The translations under genes were made by a program, and so were the position numbers. Shown one piece after another: positions 10,678-22,379 of a DNA stretch of 64,000 nt (positions within the stretch are counted from its first letter, which is position 1; each line of letters begins with the position of its first letter). The DNA comes from Dermanyssus gallinae (Eukaryota > Arthropoda > Arachnida > Mesostigmata > Dermanyssidae), in contig QVRM01003987.1 of the NCBI GenBank assembly GCA_003439945.1, positions 264,238 to 328,237 on the forward strand, written 5' to 3'. Under the pieces are notes generated by a model. That model saw nothing but the letters and a program-made list of their open reading frames with translations, did no database searches and was not told the origin of the DNA.

Positions 10678-10773
10678 AGTTTCGGACGATCAACGAAAGA
10701 ATCTATTCGGGATCGTTGTCGACTACGAAGTCAAAGTGAAACTCTGCCTGGGAACTCTCAGCTCCCTCTCAGG
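10678..10773 (+). CDS. arrestin-family protein, exon
   Basis: The acceptor TTCACAG is at 10677 and the donor TCAGG|GTAAGT at 10773; the exon is 96 bp and phases match on both sides. It encodes VSDDQRKNLFGIVVDYEVKV followed by KLCLGTLSSLSG. This corresponds to the C-domain strands around LGIIVSYKVKVKL in arrestins. The preceding intron (884 bp) contains SINE family A copy 3. Confidence 0.92.
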
Positions 10774-13700
10774 GTAAGTTGTCGTAATCATAAAGCATCC
10801 TTTCGACATTTATTACTGCAAAAACTATCATATCTGTACGTCGCTCAAAAGGGCTGTAAACATTCGAAATTTTCAAAGATGTAATTTTGCACAAAGGTTT
10901 GCGTATAGACTTAAAAGTCATACTAGGATTCAGTGCACCTTGTAACGATAAACCTTAACGTAGATGTCATACACTTACGTATATGTCAAACCAAAAACTT
11001 GTGACGTATTCCATTCGCAGGATAATTAAAATATTAAGTGTCATAATATTTTTCTAGTTCTAGATTAGACGAGCTCTCTAGGAAACAAAAAAAGTATTCT
11101 GTTTTGATTAAATCGTAAAATAAAGCGTTTCATGCTCTTTCTATTAAGCTCAGTGTCACTGGGCATCTTTGAGAATCCCGCGACATTGTTTTAACGAGAT
11201 CTGGCAAATATCGTAAAAGTCTGGCCACTAAGCTAAACGTCTCTAGAATTCAGCATGTGGAATAATAGTATGTCGAGTTTCCAGGTTATCTAGGAATATA
11301 GCTTGACATTACCAAAGCTGCTGAACTGAAAAAAATTACCGTACTTTAAATCCTTAGATCACAAGAAGGACGCCTAGTGGCATACAATGCCGTTGCTATC
11401 CATTTCTACTTGAATGGCCGTGATGCGCTGTCTTTTTTAACCAAAAATAAGCAGTCACTGTTGTTGCATAACGCTAAAATCAACCGTGAATAGTTTGCCT
11501 TGTCAGAATTACAATCAAGTAGTGGTATTTGAGTAAGCCGAAGCCGGCAGTAACAGCAGTAGCAACAACAACTACAACAACAACAGCAACAACAACAAGA
11601 CGCAAGAGCGCCCTTGCGTAAGGCGCTCACCTCAGGCATCCGTCGATAATCTGTGGGATGTCGCGTCCGTCGTTGTTGCAGCTTTAAGACGTGGATGTGT
11701 AGCGGAGTAAAAGGCATCGTTGACGAGCTGGCCTCGCCTGGCTCTAGCCCCACAAAGACTCCGTCGACTCCGGAGCAAAGGTGAACGTCGCCACCAGATA
11801 CACACGACACACAGGCTTTCCCCTTCTCTCTCTCTCTCTGTCTCTCTCTGATGCCGAAACAATAGAGAGGACAGAGAAACGACACCGCAGGGCGAAAAAG
11901 GCCCTGCAGCAGCACGCCAGCACGAACCGTGTGAGCCTTTTTGGATAGCCTAATGCCTGCCGTGCACGCCCAGTGCGTGACTGCAATAACACACCGACCG
12001 CAGCGAGAGCAATGGCATGCACTGAAACAACCGCGGACGGACCACCCAATACGGCCAGGACGGTCGGGCTCTAAGCTGAGCTGAAGCTTGTTGTTGCTAT
12101 TTGCACTCACGTACGCCTGCCGCCGCCGAACGCACAACACAGCTGTTCCCATTCGTTCCAATTTATCCGTGTGGTACTAATCTAAGCATAGGACGCTGCA
12201 GGACGCGTCTTGTCGTCTCAAACTTCAGGTCCCCGGTAGGAAATCGATAAACGTTCGTTCATCCCGGCCGGCGAGTCTGCCGCACCGCACCGACCGACCG
12301 ACCCTGTATTACGACACGATAGAGTACACCTAGCCTGCGAAGTAACAATAGCAATTCCCGCGCGTGTTTGGCGAGAGACTGCGGCGACAAAAAAAAGAAG
12401 GTTGTCTTGGAATCTGCGCCTCGAAAGACGACGTTTGGTGACCACTGCGATGCTTGCAGGATTCGCTTGCTTCCCGCCGCCGCACTTCCTGCTTCCGAAT
12501 TGACGATGATGGCTGCTCCCTATTTGGCTAGCGGTCCGACTTCCGTTCTTCCGATTGTCCTTCTTCGTGAATTTCGACTCATATGATATTTTTTAGTCGC
12601 AGAACATTTTTTCTCAGACACACGATCATGGTAGAATTTTACAAAAATCTTTGTTGCAACATATTTCCTGAGCGATTTTTTGCACGCTACAAAAAGCCTA
12701 ACGATACCGACAATGTTTACGAGATTATTTTCTATCCAAGGAGGCGTTTGCTGGTCATGCGACTAAATAAATCTGTAGCTTTCTTAGTAAAGAGTTTCTT
12801 GCTAAATTTGTACGTCAGTTTATGCATCAAGAGTGCACCAAACTTCACCAGCTTGATCACAAATAATCATCTAAGAGTTCGTACACTGGCAGATCTTGCG
12901 CCCATTAGCACTGCGTTCAGGCTTTATTATGACCTTATTATCTCGCATACGTTCTAACTGTCCTGATAAATATAACCATTAAAACATGAGGTGGACAAAA
13001 CTAACTCTACAGAAGGAAATACAGTTGCAACAGACGTCTCTCTATACTTCTTGTTTGCTGTCTTAATCACGTTGTGTTCAAGCTTGCAGTAACACTCACG
13101 CTTCTTAGTTCGCTTTTTTTCTCTCCCCTTCCGTCTCCTTCGATCTTTTCCATAAGAAAATAGACTTTTCGGTTTTTGCTCAGATCCTTATCTACTTCCT
13201 GTAGAGGACTGCGTGACTTAATGAAATCGTCATATATTGCCGAAATTAATACCACTTTACTTAAATCGCGTATTATCTTTAAAAAATACCCCACGGTGAC
13301 TAACATTCTATAGTAAAATATTGTTTGCCTCATTAGGTATAGTACTCCGACATAGCCTGGTTGAGGGGGGAGGGGGCTCAATCAAGCCCAGTCTGCATAA
13401 GTTTTTCCTTTCCATGACAAACCTAAAACAAAAATAAGACCCGCTATATTAATAGTGTAAAACCCCTTCTAAATACATGATAATAGAGTGCCTGATGGAT
13501 AGAATTATAACGTAACAGAGGAGGTAACATTTTTGATGGCACCTTGATTATCGGGGGCCAAGGTCGAACCCAGTGCGCTTCTAAACGGCACGGCTTCATA
13601 GTTCGATAAAACGTTTTCTTCACTAGTGCACATGCGTGTATCTGTGCCGTAGCAGTAGCGGCTACAGGTAAACTAAATCAATCAACTATCGCGTGTGCAT

Positions 13701-14304
13701 CGTAACGAACAGCCAGAAAAGGCTAAGACAGAGTGATTACTGGCTGACTTACATAACCGCAGCAGCATTTGCAACTACAATCTGCACCAGCAAATAACGC
13801 CGCTAACGATACGAACGAGAGTGATGCTATCCTAACAGTAACGTTCATGACAGAAAACCTGTCGAAAAAAGACAGCACCACGAATATCCGACAGGAGTAG
13901 CGCTAACAAAACTTGCGACACAGTAACCGCACGAATTAGCACAAAGAGCAATAACACCCAAGCAAGCAGCATTAGTAGTGACCCCAAAAACAACAATTTT
14001 GCTGCAATCATACATTATCATACACATAAATGCACAAGTAACAATCGGAGTAACACACAGAGACACACACACATAGACACGTGTACGTAGACGAATGTCG
14101 ATTTGCTTTTTAACTGTTTGGTCTGTCAACGCGCGATCGACTTCATTTGGTCTTGCTATTGTTCTGTTTTCTTGTTGCACTATTGTTGTTGTTGCTGCTG
14201 TTGTTGTTGTTCTAATGTTGCGCTGTCATTGTTGTGCGGTGGTGGTGGCGGCGGGTGCTGCTGCTGCTGTTGTTTTTGTTGCTGTTTGTTCGTATCATGT
14301 GCAG
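10774..14304 (+). other. large arrestin intron (3.5 kb)
   Basis: GT-AG bounded intron between two phase-matched exons. It contains an ACA/CAA-rich low-complexity run at about 11560-11600, a CT-rich run at 11826-11850 and GTT-rich runs at 14182-14213. Open frames at 11406-12161 (minus; a Cys run produced by the repeat) and 12583-12957 (plus, 124 codons) are not recognisable as genes. Confidence 0.75.
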
Positions 14305-14725
14305 ACGCGGCGAGATTGCGTGCTTCATTCCATTCCAGATCCATCATAGCGGGCCGGCCGACGTGACGCTGCCCGGCCAGCATGGAACGATTGCGTTACC
14401 ATCGACGACAGCATCGACGAATCAGCAGAGACCGTCGTCGACAGGCCACGGGGGTTCGTCGAGTAACGGCAACCTGCGCATTGTGTCGGCGTCCGTCGTC
14501 GAGCAGATGGAGCAGTTGCAGGTCGATGACAACGAGGGCACCAATAGGCGCAGCGCCGACTTTCCCGTCGCCGCAGCCGCCGCCTCCACGGCTGACAGTC
14601 GCTGTTCGACGGGGGCGCGGTTGGCTGCAGCCGGCGCCACCCCCGCGGCCGCCTCCGCATCCGGCTGCGGACCTGACGGAACCAGCGGGGGCGGCGGAAA
14701 CCAGCCGCCTGCACAGCCACAATGA
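14305..14725 (+). CDS. arrestin-family protein, last exon and C-terminal tail
   Basis: The acceptor CATGTGCAG at 14304 joins GG from the previous exon to A, giving Gly, then RGEIACFIPFQIHHSGPADV. This matches the last C-domain strand (ELPFTLMHPKP in beta-arrestins), so the arrestin fold ends here. About 115 residues follow before TGA at 14723. They are Ser/Ala/Gly/Pro-rich, for example NNQRP-like, polyalanine and GTSGGGGNQPPAQPQ. I find neither a clathrin box (LIEF type) nor the acidic AP2-binding DDDIVFEDFAR type motif nor its Arg. An alternative exon further downstream could still supply them, but I do not see one. The six exons encode about 429 residues with stop, if the first begins at 5665. 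Confidence 0.83.
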
Positions 14726-15481
14726 GTAGGCGCCCGCGTTAGGGGCCCGCGAACGCGCTCCCAGTCGTCGAGTCCGTTGAAGGTCCGCCGCCGAAACGGT
14801 GTCCCAACGCCGGTACGCCGCCTAACGCATTTCCAGCATCTGAGGGTGATAGAAACCATACTGTGAGTGTGGCAACAGTCGAATAACATAACAACAACAA
14901 CAGCAACCACGACAACAACAACAGCAGCGACCGAATTAACGAACAAACGAACGCGGCGATTGATAGTAAACCGTCAACGATAACAACGGTGATGTCGAAC
15001 TTGAGGACGGTCGGAGGAGAGACAACAAGGTCGACGAAGCTAGTGATGCCCATGATACCCCACAACTTGCCCATTTTCATGCCGCCGACGGTGACGTACT
15101 CGAAAGCGTCTCTTATCATGCTCGGAGAATTCCATCTTAAATTGTATATTCTTCTGCAGATTCGTTGTCGTCGGATTCCCCCGGATTTCAGGGGGTGGTG
15201 CTCGATCACCCACTCGTCCATCGGTCTGTCTGCGCGTCTTACTGTTTTTCGGTTTATAGTGCACCACAATGTAACGAAGCTGTAACGTCGACTACTTCTG
15301 CTGCGACTACCACCACTACTGCTACGACGACGACAACGACAACAGTTAATCATGGTGTAGGACACCGTGTCTCTAGTATTCAGCCTGTATTGTTCACTGA
15401 GCTTCAGTCTATGGTGATCCGACGGACTGTTGCGAGATATGTTTTTGTTGCCTACAAAGGGCATTCTACATATTTGTATAT

Positions 15482-15521
<40 letters not shown>

Positions 15522-16294
15522 TGGCATTGACTACAATGGCGGTTAAACGTAGACGAGACGGCTGGGATGGTCCCCTGGTGCATGCGAACTGTATAGCGCG
15601 AGTAAAGGCGGCGTTTCTGACTTTTCTAAACCCTTGATCTAAACCGTGTTCATAATATCCGATCCAATCGAACCGAGGCGGACAACAAACGCCACTCTTC
15701 CCAATGGCCTACACAGTCCATAACAAATACTTCCAACTGAATAGCCGTACCGAGTTGCATTATTGAAAGATATACGCTTTGCTATAAGACGACCTGAAAC
15801 TGTTGCGAGCAGACGTAGTAACAAAGAAGAGAAACACAGCGACAGTCGTAAAATTGTCGTAAAAAAAAAACAATAACAACGACAACAACAATAACAACAA
15901 CAAAGACGTCGACGACGACTACAACAACAGCAACAACAACAACACAAACAGAGACGCCGACGACAACGACAACAAAAACAACAACAGTGGTGCTGATAGA
16001 ACGAAATGCTTTTAACGGCTCCCCCAAAACCACAATGACAGCGGCAGCGACACTAGTAACAACAAGAACACCGGCAACAACAACAATAACAACAACAACA
16101 ACAACAACAACATGGAAAACTACGATAGTTATGGCATCAAATCAACCGTGGTTAGTGTTGGTTACACTAATCGTGAATAGCTATTTTTGTACATAGACTC
16201 TACAAACGCGCATACATTATTTCTAAATAAGAGGACCACAATCATGACATTAGCTTAGCTGTAACGTATATACTCTAAATATTATACCATCGTT

Positions 16295-16333
<39 letters not shown>

Positions 16334-16760
16334 GTGCGTAGCTAAATGTGTACGTGTAGCCAGTTAGCTAACTATACTGAACGGGAAGATGTTTGTTCCC
16401 TGTATCTGGTTTTGCTATACATCTGTATAACCTATTGGCTCTGTAATGCTGGGACGACGCTGAGTCGTAGATGCATTCGTCATTGGCTGGCGACTATAGC
16501 GCGCATGGCCATACTGTGAGCCTATTTGGATACATGTTTATAACCTTAGGATGTACGCCACCAGAAACTATGGCACGAAATACAGTTAGAAGGTGTTACT
16601 GATGCTGACGCGGCCGCCGCAGCTACCGTTGATCAGACTTCGATCAGGAGAGAGCTGTTTTTTGGCCTCGGGGGTACGTGAGGTGGACTACAGCCGCAGG
16701 TGAAGTCGGTTTGTGAAAGTTTTCGGGAACATCGACACAGGGCGACCAGATCCATTGATA
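14726..16760. other. low-complexity 3' flank: CAA/GAC-type trinucleotide runs
   Basis: No recognisable gene. ACA/CAA/GAC-rich runs lie at 14890-14935, 15295-15345 and 15868-16112; they produce long but artificial Cys, Thr or Val open frames on both strands. AT tracts at 15486-15514 and 16296-16331. Part may be arrestin 3' UTR; I see no convincing polyadenylation signal close to 14725. Confidence 0.6.
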
Positions 16761-16761
<1 letters not shown>

Positions 16762-16857
<96 letters not shown>

Positions 16858-16865
16858 GTTATTAA

Positions 16866-16896
<31 letters not shown>

Positions 16897-16898
16897 TA
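16762..16898. repeat. (TTA)n microsatellite, about 135 bp
   Basis: Nearly pure TTA trinucleotide tract with one GTTATTAAT interruption near 16858. No LINE end could be recognised beside it, unlike the TTA tracts at 43.6 and 48 kb. Confidence 0.93.
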
Positions 16899-17552
16899 AT
16901 TTCCAGGGTGGGTTTCAGGAGGTAAGACACGGACTTATCGGTCTGGCGTTTCTCGTCGTGCTCGTTGCTAGGCTTTACTGGCTGGCGGCAGTTGTGGCAT
17001 GGCCCGGATGTCCACACCGCACCATTGTACTATTTCAGCGCAGAGCAGGTGAAACCAGATCGCCATACTATTAGTATTGTGAAGACGGTCGCATCGCGTA
17101 TTGGACAGCACACTCGCCTTCATCACGCCGTCATCCGTCCGGGTCACGCACTCGCTCCTGTTGATGACGAGTCTATCATTGAAAATGCGTATCATGACGG
17201 AGGCGGTGTTGTTAATTCAGGTCACGACGACTTGCAGGACGAAACGGACCCGACGCACAAGGAAACCCGTCGGCTGAAGGTTGACTGAAGGACTGCTTCG
17301 GACTCACTCCGTAAAGGCATTGACGTGATGCGCCGAGTTGATTGCCCGTTGGAACGAATTGGACCTTGTGGCTTTGCCCACTCAGAGACAAGCGACAGCT
17401 GTGAAGAACTGCATTTCGCGTCCTACATGACGCTATAGGCAAATGCAAGTTGCGTGTCTGATAGACGCGTCGATGTACAGGCATAATTGTGCATTTTTAG
17501 CTTTTTTTTCGGTGACTTTGCCTACAAGGCATTGTTATTGTCGTTGTCGTTA

Positions 17553-17596
<44 letters not shown>

Positions 17597-18683
17597 GCTG
17601 TTATTGTAGGTACCAGTTGACATATTGCTGTGACAAACACGACTAGACTCTACGTAACAAGCTAGGAGGTTAGGTAAAAGGAGGTCAGCGTATTCAATGC
17701 GCCCATGATGACAACGATAACTAATTGCACGCGGTGACTTGCCAACTTAACCTGGCTCGGCGTGATGAGCCCGGCTTAAGGCCAACAGGTGTTATTTGGT
17801 ACATATTTAACTATGACGCTAGAGAGATTCTACAGACCTATCGTTAAAATCTGCCTGGCGAAGCGCGCCACTATGCGCCTGCAGTTGTCGCAGCAGTAGA
17901 GAGAGAGAGAAAGGTGCAGAAAGATATACTAGTTTGGTGAGCGGGTTAACCAGTAATGCATTGTAGATTATGTGCATACTCTTGTCAGCTTCACTTGAAG
18001 ACGAAAAGCGCGTGCTAGGTGAACGTCAGCATTCTGGAGCTTTCCGATCGCCGCCACATGCCAATGAGAGCCTGCCCGTTGATCTAACAAACATTGGGTC
18101 TTCTTCACAGGTTGCTAGTTCTGCTACGGTGCAGAACAGCAATGGAAACAATAGCCTTGGCGACAGTTAAGACTGCGCGAAACTGCGCAGCAAAGTTGGT
18201 GACGCGGCTGAAAACGTGCACCGTTGACTTTATAGTTGCCGAACCTTGTACAGAAACAAACTGTTCACAATATCCGATCGTAGACGAAATATATGGCACT
18301 GGAGAATGGCATATGATTAGGGCTAACTACGGGCGAAAGCACGGGGCAAAGCGTACTAAAGTGAGATAGAAACCATGTAGGCCACATCGCCAACAAACCA
18401 GAAGTGCAGCGTTTAGACCTAGAAAAGAATCGAATGCGTACTCAAATGAAGTTTTGTATTAGCGGTATCTGGACGAAGCTGACGCTCTTCTACGTATTCA
18501 TCATGCAGTTCATTTATCTCTGCAGGTTATTCCTTCTTATGATTTTTGTATTCAGAAAAACATTCACTGAACTTGTCGCGTCAAAGACTACTCCATGTTT
18601 CCGATCGGAATGTGCCCAGTGCGGTCGACGGGCGGAAGTACAGGGCATTCGTGGATCGCTCCAGCTTAGCTTTAGTTCTGAAA

Positions 18684-18715
<32 letters not shown>

Positions 18716-19728
18716 GAGAGAGAGAGAGAAAGTTGCACGAGAGGGAAAGTAAAATTGTAAAGCCATACCATACACAAAAAACTTGTGTGCTGATATACTG
18801 TGGTTCCTCACTCAATTGAGCCATAAGAGCAGAGTAATCGTATACATATGAGTACGTGCGTGGAAGTAATGTCCCATATTATAGGTATGAAAATCGTATA
18901 TATATATATATATACAAATAGATCCATGCATACACATATGTCACACAAACACGAAAGGCCCGGAAGCGGCCCCAATATAGACGGCTATCTCAGCGGTACC
19001 TGTGGGAGCCCAGCTGTTAACCGCAAAGGTGAAGCAAACGTGTTGAAATATTGTAAATGTCGAATCGGTGCATATGAATCTGAACGACCCCAAAATTCCG
19101 GGTTTATAGGATGCCTCATCGTATCGTATTTTATTTAATGTGAAACGTTTAAACGAAATAAACGAAAAATATCAACGTTGGTACTTAAAACCACGACACG
19201 TGAGCCTCTATTACTTAGTGGATCCTTTTCACATTGGTAATTCTTTTAATGTCAAAATTTTAATTGCTGTTTTTCATACACCATTCAAATACTCCAACTA
19301 GTGTTGATTTACTCTAGAAACGTAGATTGAATATTTTCAAGTACATTAGTCTGATATTTGTCAATCAATTTGATATCGAGCAGTTATTAATGACCGTTAC
19401 ATAGTCACACAGTTTGTATAAAAGTCGTGCATGGTCTACGCGATTTAAGACCCTTGAGAGATTTGAAATAAACACAACGCAAAATGATCCATGTTTAGAG
19501 AAATGCAACATTTATGTATGGCCGTGACGTATCCGCTCTGGACATAGAACAGACATTATATAGAGGCTCAGCTGTAGAAGGAAAGCCTGTTTTTAGTCTT
19601 GAAAGCGTGCCGTCGGCCATCAGATTGATTTTTGACTCATGTTATACTACATTGCACTGAAAACGTTTAAACGTCAATTTAGTCCAAGTGCGCTGCTGTA
19701 AATGATTTACCAAAGCAGTCGTTATGCT

Positions 19729-19767
<39 letters not shown>

Positions 19768-21176
19768 CAAAGGTGATTAATAAATGAATGATACGTAATA
19801 ATATATATAACGCCGAATACAAAAGAAAATTAAAAAATAAGATGAACAATAAAATGAAAAGCTTACTATCTTCGGCTAAAGCGCGGAAACTGGCACCCAT
19901 CAAATGACCGAATTTCTTGCAGCGTTAGTTGTGACTTCTCAAGGCTACGTACTTTCATTGACGCTTTGTACGTGTAAGACCATACGCTTCATCATCCGGA
20001 AAGGGAATCCAATGGAAGGAATCCGCTACTATTTGTTACTAATGAACGCACCATTCAACAATTTCTTACGTCTCAACGGAGGCGTGACCATCCTCTAAGG
20101 CCGCATTCCAGAGAGCCATTTCTTACTAGCATGCTTGTACATGTGGAACAAACGCCATGAACGTAGTGGTACGATGCAATGCCATTGCGTTGTGGCCATT
20201 TCACACGCAAACACAACCACCCGTCTTTCTTTCTCTTTTTTATAACGGAAACGCAAATCCCCCCCCTCAAAGTCCTCAGTTCGGAAATATGAGGCCATGG
20301 TCGACACCATGGTCGAGGAGTGCTGTGCTCTACCGGTTCACACGGATCTCGTCGTGCCCTCAGCTCACGAACCCGAAGGGATCCGTCAAGCCGCTCTACG
20401 AAGGACTGGGCACAACCACTCGTTTACCAGACATATAGTATTATCACCTATGGTCTCTAACGCTCGGCTTTTTTTATAAAGGCAATGTCCTTGACAACAT
20501 TTTGCAAGTTTGCAATAGATACTATTTACCCATATGTCTTTTGTTTTTCCAATACATACTTTTCACACAGGGGTTTTGAGAGGTTTAGCGACCAAGCTTT
20601 CCCTTTGTGGAACGTAATTGTTGTTCGTATATTCATCATTGCTGCTAGCGTGTTATTTTTATCAGCTCTTTCGGCTCTTGCAGTAAAAAATAATAACGTT
20701 ATGGCAACCGCTTTTGGCCATGCTTCATGTTTTTCCGTACTAAGATATTTCTCGTCGGCTGATTTGGATGGTTCTTTCCGCCGGCAGAAATTTCAGCTTA
20801 AATTTATTGTCTTTTTTTATTGCTAGTTTATACAAACGTAACTGAGAACAATGCGTGGCTATATTTTTCAGTTCTCGGATCCGCTCTCCGCTATATATAG
20901 ATATATATATCTTGTGGTTGTACGCTAGCTATAACCATAAGTCCCAGGAACCCTGCTTTCCATTTTGTTAGGTCACTCGTCTGTAGAAATGACTTTCTCT
21001 TGCGTTCGCTTAATTGTCGCTCTAAAACTTGCTCAAACTAACAATATTGGTAGCCATTTTGTGTGAATTGGGAGAAATTGTTCATGCTTGGCAGGTATCC
21101 ATGAAGTACACCAAAAAAGACCTAGTCATCTTTGTTGGTGTTCGACTGATAAATCATTTAACTAATTGTATCTGAT
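16899..21176. other. no recognisable gene; several microsatellites
   Basis: It contains a GTT run at 17535-17602, GA runs at 17896-17912 and 18712-18733, and AT tracts at 18684-18711, 18897-18914 and 19730-19766. At 19766-19791 lies a 26-base segment that recurs exactly at 53008-53033. Open frames (for example 17970-18170 and 20157-20438) show no family I recognise. Confidence 0.55.
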
Positions 21177-21533
21177 CTATTTTATTAGCCATTCGCGATA
21201 AGCTTTTGACAAACGTGTATAATATACATCACAGACATCGCATTTCAAGAGTTGAGACAGCGGAATTGCTCTTTCACAACGCTGAAGGTGATATAGATCA
21301 CACGGACAGCCACAAAGTTTGCATATACACTCCGGCGAGATCTCATGAAACATTGAAAGCGTTGTGTAAAGGCGCCCTGCCCGATCAGTGAAAAAAATGT
21401 CAAGCTCCTTAGGCGTAAATCCTATCCCGCGATCAATACACATGGCATTTGTTATAACAAAACAAAAGAATAATTTTGTCACCAACTTTACCACATGGTT
21501 AAACGATGGGAATCTCTTGGCCTCTGACAGCAC
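21177..21533 (-). pseudogene. possible LINE ORF2 C-terminus with CCHC knuckle
   Basis: A 118-codon frame whose middle encodes ECICKLCGCPCDLYHLQRCE. The spacing C-x2-C-x8-H-x3-C and the flanking Cys resemble the C-terminal zinc knuckle of the LINE-A ORF2 near 43.8 kb (CVCKYCGECN ... YHILTC). The rest of the frame shows little resemblance. It may be a diverged relative of LINE-A, or coincidence. Confidence 0.42.
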
Positions 21534-22379
21534 AAACTAAGAAATATCGTCAACGAGACTTTTTACGACTTCACGAAACCCCTTGTTGAAAATGTTAGAT
21601 AAAACTCTGCGCATGGCGCTTGATGTAAGTCGTCATTTTCAAAAACGGTAACGAATTGCCGTTGTCCTCTCCTATCAGCATGTACTTGAGCAGCGACTTC
21701 CAACCAGTATTACCCCTTTTTATTCCAGTTAAAATGGAATCTGTGTGCAGCTGACGTTTCTCGACCCGAAAAAAGTACTCAATTGCTGTAAGCTTCTTGG
21801 TCCTAGGTTGTACCATTTTCAGATCATTGGAATCCTAATAATTTACCTTCCTCCATTCGCTTTGACAATTTTCTTAATAGATTGTAGGTGATCTGTGTAA
21901 CGCTCGGACGTTTTAATAAAGTCCCACATAAGCAGCCCCCACTGCTGTGACATTAGCGAGCTTTCGGCTACGTCGACAAATATTGCCGAAATATCACTAA
22001 TGCAATGACAAAGCCATTGTTTTTTCTTTTCATCAGTGAAGTGAACTTGCAAAATACAAATTACTTGAACCTGGATTCTGCGCTCCCTCCCAATCTTGGC
22101 AATACTACGGTATTTTTCCATAACTTCGAGGACGTGTGAGTGACGTCCCTGCTATTCTCTTTAGTAAGCTCTATCTCTGCTTATGTATCTCCGTACTTAC
22201 ATGCTGCCAGAAAGAGAGATTATTCCAAGGCATACATCGTCCTGAGGGGATGCGTTTAAACCTACGGGGGCCTGGCTGCACCTTCCCTCCGATTTCTTCG
22301 TAAGAGTGCCGCGCAAGCCTCTCCCAATTAGAGGTCTTTGTGGTAATCTTGAGCGTCAAAACGGCGCAGCAAACCCCTG

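Noticed and set aside
11406..12161. 251-codon minus-strand frame in the large arrestin intron
   Set aside because: Its long Cys run comes from a CAA/ACA repeat, the rest shows no domain, and the frame lies between two phase-matched exons of the other strand.
12583..12957. 124-codon plus frame in the arrestin intron
   Set aside because: No recognised family and AT-rich composition; not enough to call a nested gene.
14325..14946. Long frames on both strands over the last arrestin exon
   Set aside because: They are GC-rich shadows of the arrestin tail; only the plus frame continues the conserved fold and splice phase.
14739..15527. 262-codon minus-strand frame
   Set aside because: It includes AT-repeat Tyr/Ile runs and trinucleotide-repeat Arg/Ser/Leu runs; composition is explained by low-complexity DNA.
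16700..17074. 124-codon frame with a poly-Leu run
   Set aside because: The Leu run is the (TTA)n microsatellite; no domain on either side.
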